Part shown: piece after piece, positions 1-11,465 of the stretch
How positions within the stretch are numbered: the stretch's first letter is position 1
Layout: each line of letters opens with the position of its first letter
Source of the DNA: Hypericum androsaemum
Taxonomy: Eukaryota > Streptophyta > Magnoliopsida > Malpighiales > Hypericaceae
Length of the DNA: 64,000 bases
Assembly (NCBI GenBank): GCA_963995505.1
Contig: OZ023186.1
Coordinates: 8,563,570 to 8,627,569, forward strand
Reading direction: 5' to 3'
Program-made: the position numbers and the translations under genes
Notes under the pieces: model-generated
What the model was told of the DNA's origin: nothing
Databases searched by the model: none
What the model saw: the letters and a program-made list of their open reading frames with translations, nothing else

Positions 1-828
1 CAACAGCTCGGGATCGATTGTTCGGTTGAACAAGAAACTGAAGTAGATTGAAGTGCACCTTGCTTGTCCAATTGTATGAGCTCCTATAAACGCATATAAT
101 CCTCTTATATATTAATTAGGTTGAAACTCATCCAAATTGAGACTAGCTACTATGCGAAGAGAAATGAAAATAAACTTATTTTGATGTTGTAAATCGATAG
201 AAAAAATTAAAATCTACCTGTAAGAACTACCAAATCTCTGGTGTTAAGTCCTTTTCTTTGGAAATTAGAGATTTGCTCGGTGAGGTTGCCAAATGTTGAA
301 GGAAGGTTACGGTTTGCATCACTAATGTTTGCATGAGTGGAGTCTTTGCGGCCCAGAAACACAGTCCAAGTGCTACCACCAAGCTAAATATTTTACAACA
401 AATATATATATATATATAAATGCATATGTGTGGTCAAAAGAAATAACTAAAATAGGAAAATTAGAGTACCTTTAAAGAGTTAACTTTCTTAGTTCTTAAT
501 TGATTCAACCAAACTTAGATTTATTTTTTTTTAAAGGTAAATTATTACACCATAACATTGCCAAGGTTTGAACCTTGAACTTTCTAGGTTAAAAAAAATA
601 AATTGGAAAGTAGCGGGGATAAAAAACTCTTACATTAACAAAACAATCGTGAAAATGGAGACGTAGTAATGAGGCGCCCATGCGTTGCTCTTTGGCAATA
701 GAAGATTTGACCACGCCTTCAATTATGGAGAGAGCTTGGGGACAAGATTCTTTATAGAAATCTGGTGTTAATTCACCATTCACAAAAGCAAACAAGAAGA
801 AAGATAAAAAGAAAATCGAGGACGCCAT
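1..828 (-). pseudogene. Class III peroxidase, copy 1 (exon 2 missing; runs off left edge)
   Basis: Secretory plant (class III) haem peroxidases use H2O2 to oxidise phenolics in the cell wall or vacuole. Exon 1 is 828-634: a signal peptide from MASSIFF, then [11 protein letters not shown] and the distal haem motif LHFHDCFVN, ending at a good donor (AAT|GTAAGA). Exon 3 is 383-218 (166 nt), coding LGGSTWTVFLGRKDS and ending LVVLTG. Exon 4 starts at 83 with GAHTIGQARC, which holds the proximal haem His, and runs off the window. The expected 192-nt exon 2 (GCDGSVLLDD to SCADILA) is absent between 384 and 633, so the normal protein cannot be made. Exons 1 and 3 themselves are open. Copies at 5447-5989 and 27017-28399 are tandem paralogues on the same strand. 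The family assignment is certain; pseudogene status rests on the missing exon. Confidence 0.88.
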
Positions 829-1344
829 TATTTAGAAAATAAGAAGTTAGAATTTTTTCACTGATGGGGAGGAATTCAATCTAGGAAATTTCTGATATGT
901 TGAGACAAATGATGATACCTTTTTTTATACGCATCGGAAAGAGTTTTGTCTTTAGATATATAAAGAATATGGTTATTTTTTCCACCTGGTAACCATGCAA
1001 CTTTGATGGTGTTTTAAGTTAATTCTAGTTAATTAGCCTAACTCATTAAGTAGACAACCCTCTTAAGATAGTTGGAAAACTAAATAATAAACATGAAGTC
1101 GAGATCAAGAAAGTTAATGGTATATGATTGTCTTTATTTTGTACAAGTCAATTAGTCAATATAATAATTCCACAACTTCATAACTCTTCGAATTTATATT
1201 TTGTCTTAAAAAAGTGGTAATGTACATAGCACTTAACTATTACCATGTCTTTAAAACTATCCAATCTTCAACATGACTTTATTAGGTTGGTTATTGATCG
1301 TCTTAATTCTTTTTTACATGAGGTAATAAGATAAGTGATTAATA
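829..1344. repeat. Duplicated 5' flank of the peroxidase copies
   Basis: No gene is visible. The stretch is homologous to 5990-6440 and 31199-31630. Shared landmarks are AAGAATATGGTTATTTTTTC, CCACCTGGTAA and ATGGTATATGATTGTC, in the same order upstream of each peroxidase exon 1. It is therefore part of the tandem duplication unit and may include the ancestral peroxidase promoter. Small indels separate the copies. Confidence 0.75.
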
Positions 1345-1628
1345 ACTGATGACAGATTCGTGGTACGGGACGAATTCGTGGTACGGGACTCCAAGTGATA
1401 GATTCATGCTCATAGGGATTCATTCACAGAACGCCAAGAGACGGATTCACGTACCGAAGGATAGAGTGTTCCATCTAGGCACTGGTAATGACACTAGCAA
1501 GTCCTACAAATCGGTTGTTATGGGGAGAAAGGTTGAACCGTCACTTCACTCCATTGCAAATGGTCACTTGGTCTCATCTCCTGTGGTCTTTTCTCTGGGT
1601 AAGAAAAAGGAGTATCTGATGCGGAGCT
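1345..1628 (+). repeat. GATTCGTGGTAC repeat plus truncated RRM/DUF4283-like tail
   Basis: Two tandem copies of GATTCGTGGTACGGGAC are followed by TGATAGATTCATGCTCA and GACGGATTCACGTACC. The same module lies at about 6447-6600, 31640-31760 and, away from a peroxidase, 34386-34500. From about 1470 the sequence matches 6590-6700 (TTCCATCTAGGCACTGGTAA) and is then cut off. An open frame exists at 1349-1723, but it runs across the junction between two repeats, so I do not call it a gene. Confidence 0.6.
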
Positions 1629-1629
1629 G

Positions 1630-2290
1630 TATTAGTGCCAAATTGACAAGAAATCTACCAGCTCAACAATGTACAAATTTTCAGCCACAGAACAAAGAAC
1701 AAAAACCGAAGAAAACTAAATAAAAACTTACCTTTGGAATTGACCAAGAATATAATATGCATGTAAAGCTGGTTCCATTTTCTCTTTTGTTGTTTGTCAT
1801 TAATGATATAAGAAAACCATTCACAGAGTGCATTTATTTTCTTGAAATTTTGTACTATAAATTAGTTGTTTGACCCTTAGACATTTTTTAACCCTTAGAC
1901 GTTTTCATTTATATATATCTAAAAAAGTCATAAGGGTTAAACAATTACTAATTATACTCTATGAGGTACATAGTAATCCTTATTCCATTTTTTAATCATC
2001 ACATCACTATTTAAGCTTTGAACTTTGATCCAAATATAAACTGACCTTTCTTTATCTGCATGGAAAATTGATTTCGGTTATACGAAATTAGAGATTCATT
2101 GGGGGAAAAGCTCCTCTTTTCTACTTTAATTGGATAAAAAATGACGTGGTCAGTGACATCCTGTTCCAATGGTAAGTATTTATTTTTATTTTCTTGTTCT
2201 TAAAAAGATTTCTTGGTCTTCATCGCGTCAGCCTAAAAAAATGGGCAATTCAGTTAACTTGCTTTAGTTTTTTTGTGTGGAAGACTTGCT
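1630..2290. repeat. Segment duplicated at 8773-9470
   Basis: About 660 bp closely matches 8773-9470, starting CCAAATTGACAAGAAATCTA and ending TTGCTTCAATTC. Both copies contain CCTGTTCCAATG followed by a consensus splice donor GTAAGT (2169 here). In this copy an ATG stands 31 nt before the donor (2139-2141 region, ATGACGTGG); in the other copy it is ATT. In the 8.8-9.5 kb copy the segment is followed by the proline-rich ORF, so it may be the 5' part of that gene. Here it leads into unrelated sequence. Confidence 0.65.
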
Positions 2291-3480
2291 TCAATTCTAA
2301 ATTGGATCGGTGTCCAACAAGTTTGATGTACCTTATGTGGATCCAAAGGTTGATCCCGCAGCGGTTTATCTCACCTCTGATCCCGCAGCCTGTGATATCA
2401 CTTACCACTGATATGTAGGTAAGAGTGGCTGTGTGCTTACCATTTTTTTTAATTATTACTCTGCATACCTACTTTTCAAAAAAATGATTGATTATGTTTA
2501 CCCTGTTTGCAGATGAGAGGGACATTGCTGTGCAATTTGTATCAAAGGTCGTCATTCTGTATCGTCAAGGAAAAAAGATTCTTTAATATAAGGTCAAGTA
2601 GTAGAATTGCTGTAAATAATGTCGCACTGCTACAAATTTAGCATACTTTCCCTTATGATGCAACATCAAGAGAAGACTTTTCTTCCTTTTTCTGATTAGT
2701 TCGGTTACAAAATGTGTTTTCCTTTTTCGCATCGGTGGGCTCAATTCAAATAGAAATGCACTCGATTTGCATATACGCAGTTTCGGAACGTACGAGAATC
2801 AACTCAATTTGCACATAAACTCAACTTTAGGAGTGCAAAGCGACTGACGGATCGTAAATTATTGTCTTTTTTTCAGAATTTCTATGACATGCAGTACTCA
2901 ACTTGTACTTAACCATATATTAAATTCAATGTCATGTCTACTAATGACTAAACAATCTCCTGTGTCGAAACACACAAAATTTGTACTGTATTGTGCCATG
3001 TCATAGACCGAGATAGTGTAATTTTCTCATCAGCTCAGGAATGATTCGATAAATCCATGCAATACTACAAGTGGAGTAGGGAAACAATAGATAATTACTC
3101 CTTGGCCACGCCACTGATTGAGCTTTGCGCTAATGTGTCCTGCGGCATGATCCTGGCCGAACACTTGAACAACTGAGCTCTCTTGACAGTTCGAGATTAG
3201 CTGTAGGATGTATCGGCGCAAGTCCAACAAGTAGCATGGTGACGACAGCTCCTTGGCAAAGAGAGAGAAATGAGAGAATGAGAGGGAAATGACGAGGAAG
3301 AGAGAAACGTAAAAAAAATTACTAAAGGATCCTTCCGGCCGCATTTTTGGTAGCATAAAGGACTCTAGCGGGACTATTGATGCCGGATGTGTGTTGTTGC
3401 TTAAAAATGTGAGCATCTATTTTTATTATCCTTTATAACTCAATAATTTTGGATATTTTTTTATTGATTTATGTGCTTCC
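2291..3480. other. No recognised gene; low-similarity gene-like remnants
   Basis: I see no complete gene. There are short open stretches, such as one on the minus strand at 3030-3416, but no motif or splice structure I recognise. A phrase around 2313-2400 reads as KFDVPYVDPKVDPAAVYL, interrupted by a stop. It may be a decayed exon of unknown origin. Confidence 0.4.
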
Positions 3481-3487
3481 TTATCAG

Positions 3488-3598
3488 GTAAAAGTGGACT
3501 CTAATCCTAATGAGAACAACAAATTTTTTGTGATTACTAATGAGAATGTGCTCAAAGTGTTCAAGAAAGATGGTGGTGCTACTTCGTCAACAATTTAG
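3488..3598 (+). pseudogene. Isolated exon-like fragment, family not identified
   Basis: After an acceptor-like TTATCAG the + strand reads VKVDSNPNENNKFFVITNEN, then VLKVFKKDGGATSST and a stop. The even amino-acid composition and the preceding acceptor suggest a relict protein-coding exon. No partner exon is visible on either side, and I do not recognise the family. Downstream to 3950 nothing further is supported. Confidence 0.3.
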
Positions 3599-3959
3599 TC
3601 TTGTTATGTGTTATTGTTATTCAAGATGTAATCGACCTTATGCACTTGCTGTATCCTTTCCATCTAAACTTGTTGTAGGACATCTCATCATGCGTGATGT
3701 TTATTGCAATGTCAGGCATGCCTGTGTTCATTTTGCTTGATGATGATTCTTTTGTTACTGAAGCTCCTATGAAGTTTCGCCAGAAACAAGAAACTAATAT
3801 GAAGCTACAGACTTGTTGAGTTCACGGTGTATAGCATACTTGGTTTTGAAGTATACAGAGTTGCTACAGCCATCGGGATGCAGTGTATTCACACATGCAG
3901 CTATATTAAGCTCACCCAATTGTACAAAGTTACATATGCAGCTATTAGAATTATGATAT

Positions 3960-5161
3960 TATTGCGGGGAAAAGGGGTAAAAGAATGTCAAGTAAACCCG
4001 AGACGGATCCGGAGTGGTCGTCCCAAGGTCGGCCTAACGGAGGGGAAAAAGATGTATGAGCTAGGTCTAAACTAAGAGAAAGGTAGGGAGGAAGATAATT
4101 GTAGTTGTTTGTTGTGTTGGTGATGTCCGTCTTCCTTGCCCGAGCCCTCATTATATAGAGTGCCTTGACCTAACCTCCACGCCTTCAGAATAGGAAATCA
4201 TAAACCACCTCCAAGACCTTCGGCTCCAAGTCTCAATCCCGAGAGATCCGCTTCAAGTTATTTGTTCCTAATATGACGGGATTCTTCCGGCTTAGTATAG
4301 GAAAACACAAGCCGCCTTTCTCGAACGCACAAATCCCATCTCAAAATAGGAACATCTCATCGTGACGCCCAAGCAACTGTGATCCAAGATCTTGCCCGAA
4401 TCTCAAAAATTTTGGCTCAACTTAGGAAAATAAAAGCTGACTTGACCCTCTCGAACTTTCTATGCAAAAACTCATCTAAAGCCTGTCATCGCCCAAACAG
4501 CTTACCGCCATTAGGCCCAAAGTGCCCCAAAACGGGCCCAAGCTAGCACCTTCATAACCAAAGTGGACCTGCTTCCCGCTTTAAGGCCCATAACGGGAAC
4601 TTCCACCCGCTAATCGCTTCCCGCTTCTGAGTGGGCTTCAAACCAACTACTATTTTCTTTCGGATGGGCTTCGAAGCGGTAGTGTCATTCTGCCTTGAGG
4701 CCAAAATTGGGACCCTCGCATCTTGCCATCAAAGGCCAAATGGGTTTTCCGCCTTGGATTTCTTGCTTTTGGGCCCTAACATTTTCGAGGCTTCGGCATC
4801 TTCGGGCCCTAACGCCATCGGCTTCCTGCCTTCGGGGCTTAATGTCTTCGAGGCTTAGGCATCTCCGGGCCCTAACGCCCTCGACTTCCTGCCTTTGAGG
4901 CTTAGGCACCTCCGGACCCTAACGCCATCGGCTTCCTGCCTTCGGGGCTTAATGCCTTCGAGGCTTAGGCATCTCCGGGCCCTAACGTCTTCGGGGTTTT
5001 CAAAGAAAAACCGGCCTCCCGCTTTCGTCAATAAGGCGGTATACTGCTTGTTAGGTCCAAGAACAGCCCCACGGGCCACACACCGACGAACCCAGGTATG
5101 TACCGTGCGAACCCGAAAATAAGTCACGAACAACTCGAAATATCAATTTTATACTTCAACA
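3960..5161 (+). mobile_element. Solo LTR, 1202 bp, 5-bp TSD GATAT
   Basis: The element begins TATTGCGGGGAAAAG (the terminal TG has become TA) and ends ATACTTCAACA. It is flanked by GATAT at 3955-3959 and 5162-5166. The right flank continues as peroxidase intron 2 sequence, matching 27630 onward in copy 3. The stretch GTGGTCGTCCCAAGGTCGGC is shared with the larger LTR at 47228-49268. A TATATAGAG box lies at about 4151. The 3' half holds GC-rich tandem units (GGCTTCCTGCCTTCGGGGCT and neighbours) with a period near 110 bp at 4812 and 4922. Many overlapping open frames here are composition artefacts. It separates copy 2 of the peroxidase from its 3' exons. Confidence 0.8.
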
Positions 5162-5377
5162 GATATTTGAACCAATTATATTTGTTTGTGTATATGGCAA
5201 ATTTCACATGGAACTTAAAATGATATAGTAGACATTAGACATCAGGGATTGGTGAATACTAACATACAGTTAATTTCTTGTTTCAAATTGAGTTCATTTC
5301 TCTAACATTGTGAATGTAGATATATGTTTCCATCTGTTATGGCATACATAAGTTATAAATAAAATTAGTGATAATCA

Positions 5378-5989
<612 letters not shown>

Positions 5990-6446
5990 TTTATAGCAAA
6001 TAAGAAGACAAAATGTTTTAGTGAAAGGGGAGGAATCCAATGTAGAAATTATGTGCTATGTGGAGAGAAATGATGTTACCTATTTTTACAGGCACTGAAA
6101 AGAGTTTTTTCTTTAGATATATAAAGAATATGGTTATTTTTTCCACCTGGTAATCGTACAACTTTGAAATTTTCATTTTAGCCTCGTATGCAACAAGTTA
6201 TTAAGTAGAGAATTAACTCTTAAGATAGTTGGAAAACTAAATAACAAACATGAAGTCAAGATCAAGAAAGGTTAATGGTATATGGTTGTCTTTATTTTGT
6301 ACAAGTCAATTAGTCAATATAACTTTAACTAATTCCACAGCTTCATAACTTTTCGAATTTATATTTTGTCTTTAAAAAATGGCAATGTACATAGCACTTA
6401 ACTATTAACTTGACTTTATTAGGTTGGTTATTGATCATCTTAACTG
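5990..6446. repeat. Duplicated 5' flank of peroxidase copy 2
   Basis: Homologous to 829-1344 and 31199-31630. It carries the uninterrupted sequence CTATTTTTACAGGCACTG near 6080 and TATATAAAGAATATGG near 6117. These are the empty sites for two insertions seen in copy 3, the element at 28501-29170 and the composite insertion at about 29210-31198. No gene is present. Confidence 0.75.
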
Positions 6447-6600
6447 ATGACAGATTCGTGGTACGGGACGGATTCGTGGTACGGGACGGCAAGTGATAGA
6501 TTCATGCTCACTGGGATTCATTCACAGAAGGCCAAGAGACGGATTCACGTACCAAAGGCTAAGAGACGGATTCACGTACCGAAGGCTAGAGTGTTCCATC
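6447..6600 (+). repeat. GATTCGTGGTAC / GATTCACGTACC repeat module, copy 2
   Basis: Two direct GATTCGTGGTACGGGAC units are followed by two AGACGGATTCACGTACC units. The first and second unit types are near inverted complements of each other (GTGGTAC versus GTACC with CAC). Copies occur at 1345, 31640 and 34386 with differing unit numbers, so the module expands and contracts. Confidence 0.65.
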
Positions 6601-7070
6601 TAGGCACTGGTAATGACACTAGGTTCAACCATCACTTCACTCCGTTGCAAATGGTCACTTGGTCTCAGTGGTCTTTTCTCCGGGTGAGACGGAGGAGCAT
6701 CTGATCCAGAGCTGTCCAGTTTCAGTTGCTAATGTGAAACAAATCCTTTGTCTGTCGACTACACTCTCTAGCATTGGTCTTGAGGATTGCTCGGTGCGAC
6801 CACTCGGTGGGGTGCAAGCACTTATCTCGTTCTGTAACATTGAGGAGAAGGTGGCCAGCGTTGCGAAACTTCATTTCCTAGAAGTGTTGGATTGGAGTCA
6901 TGAGTTCTCGCCGGTGCAAAGATTTGCTTGGCTTTAGTGTGCTGGGATCTCGTTGAACGCTCGCTGCAACTCCTTCTATGATCTGCTCATATCTCATCTA
7001 GGCACTTTGGTAAATGTTGACGAGCCGGAGCCGTCATTTTTCAACGCTGGGTTGGTATATCTTTTGTAAT
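6600..7070 (+). pseudogene. Decayed RRM/DUF4283-like (retroelement-associated) fragment
   Basis: An open stretch at 6659-6937 codes ALISFCNIEEKVASVAKLHF and, after a gap, QRFAWL. Across the stop it continues CAGISLNARCNSFYDLLISH and LGTLVNVDEPE. The spaced pattern (R-x-A-W-L-x-C-x-G-I-x-L, then a segment ending in a V-D-E motif) resembles the part of plant RRM/DUF4283-type proteins that accompanies many LINE-derived genes. That resemblance is from memory of the family and is not decisive. A truncated copy lies at 1470-1628. The stop at 6935-6937 and missing ends make it non-functional. Confidence 0.45.
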
Positions 7071-7324
7071 CTACGAGTTACGGGATAACACAAGTAGCCA
7101 GGAGACCTTGCAAGAAAGGACACTTGAAGTCAATTAAAAAGAGAGTTTGAGGGAGAGAAAGAACGTGGAAGGGAGAGAGACTCTGTTCTGAACACTTTTC
7201 TTCATAATTCACTTCCTGGGTTTTTTCTTACATAGGATGTACTCTTCTTCATGTTTAACTGACTTAAAAATGAAACATGAAAAACAAACTTAGACACACG
7301 AACTAAGGCCCAAGGCCCAATAAA

Positions 7325-7590
7325 GTAAAAGACATTACAATAGCTACGCCATACTAACACATAACATGGCCAACTATCGCGGCCACTACTTGTAACAGTT
7401 GCAACACACGGCCCTCTCTGTGTAACGGTCAACCTCGGTATCCCCGGCAATGGTCAAGTAAAAGATATTACAATAGCTACGCCATACTAACACATAACAT
7501 GGCCAACTATCGCGGCCACTACTTGAAACAGTTGCAACACACGGCCCTCTCCGTGTAACGGTCAACCTCGGTATCCCCGGCAACGGTCAG
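7325..7590. repeat. 133-bp tandem duplication (two copies)
   Basis: The unit starts GTAAAAGACATTACAATAGC at 7325 and recurs at 7458. It includes CACATAACATGGCCAACTAT and ends CCTCGGTATCCCCGGCAA. The copies differ at only a few positions (for example TTGTAAC versus TTGAAAC), so the duplication is fairly recent. No coding function is apparent. Confidence 0.85.
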
Positions 7591-8772
7591 CAACGACCTC
7601 AACAACCTTTCCCACGTCTATGACTTTAACGGCTTGCGCGTCATCTCCCAAAGTGGTGCAATCTTGTCCAGGGTGTTTAATATTTTCCTCGAAACCTGTC
7701 GCTTGGACTCCTCAAAATTCTTGGCGATTTGTTCCAGTACCTCATTCCCTAGGACGTCTGTTGAGATACTATAGAATAATGTCTTATATTCAAATTTTTT
7801 ATATTAGAGATAAGTTTATTTAGTTGTTCAAATTTGAACCAACTTCGGGTTTGTGTCTAAACCACCGTAATCAAATCAAACATGAACAACACCGGTCCAA
7901 ATTCTTCTCCAATTTAAACACCCACTTTCCTTCTGTACTTAGTATTAGGAAAATTTATCTTATACAAATTCCTCAATAACAATCTCATACTAAACCCTAA
8001 TTATCAGAAACAATGTCCTGTCGTCCTTGTTGCGCCATCTCCTCAACCGAAGTAGTTCCGACAACCAAGATTTGCTAACCATAATCCTCCACCACAAAGC
8101 CACTGATCCAGCTCAAGGTCGTCTCTAAAATGTGGCATGCCCTAATCTCCAGCTGACAATTCCCTTATGGCCACACCCTCCTACAAAACCTAAACCCTAA
8201 ACCCTAAACCCTAAACCCTCTGCTCTTTTGATAAGAAGATCGTCAACCCACTTCGAGTTCATCTCCCTCTCTAAAACGAACCCCTCCTCGATTCCATCCA
8301 TTTGCCATGCCCCAAGATCTGCCACTCCCAGCCCTACCACCAACCAGCTAACCACCCTCCCAGCCCATTCCCTTCGGACAGCCTCAAGTTCTCTGGGATT
8401 TTTTTGGCTTTCGACCCTCGTGCATCACCTTTCTATAAAGTGGTTGGTGTCAGCATCACTTGTAGGTCCTCGTCCCAGATACAAATCCACGTCCTTCGGT
8501 AACCCTGGAATGGTGGGCTTCGGGACCTCCTATTGTCGCATTCGATACTCTGTGTTTCAATGAGGGCATCAATTGCTATGGGGCTGTCCACTGGGTCAAC
8601 ATCTTAGGGATGACTTCCGATTCGACATTGATCGAGAACGTCACGACATCCTAAGTAAACTCCTAAGATTGATTAGATAACGTACAACTGAATTGAACAC
8701 TTAATTACATAGGCAACTCATCATTAAAATTATATAAATCAGAATGAACATGCAGCAAGTTTTGTATTACTA
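7591..8772. other. Intergenic, no supported gene
   Basis: Open frames here (for example 8228-8563) show no recognisable domain. CCCTAGGACGTCTGTTGAGA near 7745 recurs as CCCTAGGCCGTCTGTTGAGA near 31893, so it is part of a dispersed repeat. A short telomere-like array lies at 8187-8219. Confidence 0.5.
8187..8219. repeat. Interstitial telomere-type array (CCCTAAA)n
   Basis: Four to five consecutive CCTAAAC units, the plant telomere heptamer, stand here in otherwise unique sequence. Short arrays like this occur as telo-boxes in plant 5' regions or as interstitial telomeric repeats. It is not a chromosome end, because coding sequence continues on both sides. Confidence 0.85.
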
Positions 8773-9470
8773 CCAAATTGACAAGAAATCTACGAGCTCA
8801 ACAATGTACAAGCTTTTAACCACAGAACCAAGAATAAAAACTGAAGAACACTAAATACGAACTTACTTTTGGAATTGACCAAGACATAATAGCATGTATA
8901 GGTGGTTCCATTTTCTCTTTTGTTGTTTGTCATTAATGATATAGGAAACCCATTCAAAGAGTGCATTTATTTTCTTGAAATTTTGTACTATAAATTAGGT
9001 TGTTTAACTCTTAGACATTTTTTAACCCTAGACTTTTTCATTTATATATATATAATGAAAAAGTCTAATTGTACTCTCTGAGGTGATTTAAAAAAGTCTT
9101 AAGGGTTAAACAAATTACTAATTGTACTCTCTCAGGTGCATACTTATTCCATTTTTTAAGCATCACATCACTATTTAAGCTTTGAACTTTGATCCAAATA
9201 TAAAGTGACTTTTTTTTAGCTGCATGGAAAATTGATCTCGATTATATGAAATTAGAGATTCATTGGGGAAAAAGCTCCTCTTTTCTACTTTAATTGGATA
9301 AAAAATTACGTGGTCAGCGAAATCCTGTTCCAATGGTAAGTATTTATTTTTATTTTCTTGTTCTTAAAAAAATTTCTTGGTCTTCATCGGCGTTAGCCTA
9401 AAAAAAGGGGCAATTTTTTTGACTTGCTTCAGTTTTTTTTTGTGTGGAAAACTTGCTTCAATTCCTTAGA
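8773..9470. repeat. Segment duplicated at 1630-2290
   Basis: Second copy of the 0.7-kb segment, including CCTGTTCCAATG|GTAAGT at about 9336. It contains a small local duplication around 9060-9130 (TGTACTCTCTGAGGTG and a near copy). The last bases before the proline-rich ORF, TTGCTTCAATTCCTTAG, look like a splice acceptor. Confidence 0.65.
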
Positions 9471-9760
9471 TGGAGGGTCCCGCAGAGGGCCCAGTTGTGA
9501 TTCTTCCCCCTCCACAGGCCACGGCTGTCGTTATTCCTCAAACTGAGGGTCCCGCATAGGGCGCGGCTATGATTCTTCCCCATTTGCAGGCCACGCCTGT
9601 CGTTATTCCTCAGATGGAGGGTCCCGCAGAGGGCCCGGCTGTGATTCTTCCCCCTCCGCAGGCCACGGCTGTCGTTATTCCTCAGATGGAGGGTCCCATA
9701 GAGAGCACGGCTGTCATTCTTCCCCATCCACAGGCCACAGCTATCATTCCTCCACCTTAC
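9470..9760 (+). repeat. Four 72-bp coding-frame tandem repeats
   Basis: GAGGGTCCC recurs at 9473, 9545, 9617 and 9689, exactly 72 bp apart. The 24-residue unit reads roughly EGPAEGPAVILPPPQATAVV plus IPQM. The second unit contains TAG (GCA TAG) where the others have GAG. From about 9740 the array passes into 30-bp units coding PYPAPAVIPP. Confidence 0.92.
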
Positions 9761-9982
9761 CCTGCCCCGGCTGTTATTCCTCTGCCTTACCCTGCCCCGG
9801 CTGTGATTCCTCCACCTTACCCTGCCCCTCATTTTCTCTATCCACCACCCTACCACTTTTACCCTGCTCCTTTCTACCCATTTTATCCTCCTTGCTATCC
9901 TCCCCCATCATGCTACTACCCTCCACAGCAGACCCCTCAACCACCTACCGGACAGGACAATCAAGAAGAGGGAGAGAATTGA
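9569..9982 (+). CDS. Proline-rich repeat protein, possibly a truncated gene
   Basis: From the ATG at 9569 a 137-residue product is open to TGA at 9980-9982. It has two and a half 24-residue units (ILPPPQATAVVIPQMEGP), three PYPAPAVIP units, a Tyr/Pro-rich tail (YPPPYHFYPAPFYPFYPP) and an acidic Gln-rich end. No signal peptide, membrane segment or Cys-rich domain is seen. The natural start was probably further 5': the frame is open from 9470 with ATGGAGGGTCCC directly after an acceptor-like CTTAG, but a TAG in the second repeat interrupts it. So either a shorter protein starts at 9569 or this is a nonsense allele. Such compositions occur in plant wall or HIPP-like proline-rich proteins. I assign no function. 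Confidence 0.4.
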   Translation: MILPHLQATPVVIPQMEGPAEGPAVILPPPQATAVVIPQMEGPIESTAVILPHPQATAIIPPPYPAPAVIPLPYPAPAVIPPPYPAPHFLYPPPYHFYPAPFYPFYPPCYPPPSCYYPPQQTPQPPTGQDNQEEGEN

Positions 9983-10668
9983 GGAAAGGAGCATCAGCAC
10001 TGAATGAGTAATAAATGATATGAATGATAATGAGATATATACATAGGCAGGTAATAATTAGCCTGTAAAATTGTGCTCGTCGGCTTCACCAATTGTGTAG
10101 GAGCTTTTATACTACTGTTGATTACTAGGGCTAATGAGTTTGGTGATTCTCTAACAACCCAAAACGTACCTATTTAGTGCTTACAACCCTTCTTCTGTTG
10201 GACAAGGAAAGTAGTCGCCTCCCGAGGGTAAAGATAGAGGGTCATTATATCGCCGAGCGAGGAAAATCCCAAAGCTAGAAAGACTAACCAAAACCATTCA
10301 AACCAAACAACTTCCAATAAACGAGCTCAAAGACGCAAACTTGACAGCAAAGACGAGGAACGAAACAAAACCAGATGAGAAAATCCCACAAACAAGTAAA
10401 CCAAAAAAAGGGTTCTCATCCCACTTGAGAGAATATACCAAAGAACCCACCTCTGACTTGATCAATCTCTTACAGAGAAAACGATGGTGGATTCCCAATT
10501 GAACCCTAGATCAGAAACATCAATTCAGCCCCCGAATCCGCCATATAACAACCTGCCTCCGAATCCCCTCCCGAATAGAAGTTTGAAGATGGCCGCCATG
10601 GAAGGAAAAGAAGAGTTTGAAGAGGCAAGAGAGGGTAGGGGACCTTTTTTTTTTAGGGGTAGGGGACA
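9983..10668. other. Intergenic, no supported gene
   Basis: After the proline-rich ORF the sequence is unique and AT-rich. An open frame at 10484-10690 begins MVDSQLNPRSET but ends inside the repeat that starts at 10669 and has no domain, so I do not call it. Confidence 0.5.
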
Positions 10669-10890
10669 TTGGGATTTTTTTTCAAAATAGACAAAAAATA
10701 TAGATATATTTTTTAAATAGACAAAAACTTAATATATTTCTAAAATAGGTAAAAATTTAATTAAAAGCTAAGACAAAATAAAAGTGACGACCCAAGTGAG
10801 GGTTGTCTCGTTCCCTTAACCTTACAAACAATATAATAAAAATATATAATAATGGAGTGTAGGTCGCCTCCCTGACATCATTAGTATTAA
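10669..10890. mobile_element. Left part of a Mutator-like element (family of 28501-29170)
   Basis: It starts GGGATTTTTTTTCAAAATAG, then has repeated TCTAAAATAGG(T/C)AAAA blocks and GACGACCCA...GTCGCCTCC, matching the left half of the complete element at 28501. The right terminus is missing. The sequence changes to GATATTGGTTT-type repeats at about 10900. Confidence 0.55.
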
Positions 10891-10904
10891 ATTAATATAA
10901 TATT

Positions 10905-11465
10905 GGAGACGATATAATATTAGTTTTCGAATATAGTGATATTGGTTTTCGAATGTGGTGATATTAATTTTCGAATGTGGTGATATTAGTTTGCGAATGT
11001 GGTGATATTGGTTTGCGAATGTGGTGATATTAGTTTTCGAGTATAGTGATATTGATTTTTGAGTGTAACTCAGATTTAGTTGAAAAAAAATACTGAAATT
11101 AATATTTAACGAGGATTATAGATATGTAACTCGGATTTTAGTGAGAAAAAAAATACCAGAAGACTAACTTTCATAAGACTTACCTTTAATATTTGATCTA
11201 GATGTATTTGTTTCAAAGGCCTCCCATGGAATGAGCATTTTTGAAAAAATTAGGATTTTCGAAGTGATGTTGGAATCTGAAGAGTCCTTCACATTTTCTT
11301 TTCCCTATTGGTTTTTATTTTTTTATCTTTTTAATATTTTCATAAATAAGTGTATTATCCATAATTTTTTAGTTTGAATTATTTTCTATTAGTTTTCTAA
11401 TTTTACCCCTGATTGATTTATTATTAACTAGATTGCCACCCTACTCCCTTTAGTCCCTGAGTCAT
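10905..11465. mobile_element. Fragment of the GATATTGGTTT minisatellite MULE-like family
   Basis: About seven units of GTGATATTGGTTTTCGAATGT lie at 10930-11060. The right end, CCCTTTAGTCCCTGAGTC near 11450, matches as GGGACTAAAGG the subterminal sequence of the 12732-17175 element. No clear left terminus or TSD was found. Confidence 0.45.

Noticed and set aside
1349..1723. 124-residue open frame
   Set aside because: It runs across the junction of two dispersed repeats; the paralogous regions at 6447 and 8773 do not keep the frame.
4631..5133. Open frames of 60-92 residues on both strands
   Set aside because: They fall in GC-rich tandem repeats inside the solo LTR 3960-5161 and repeat the same peptides in different frames.
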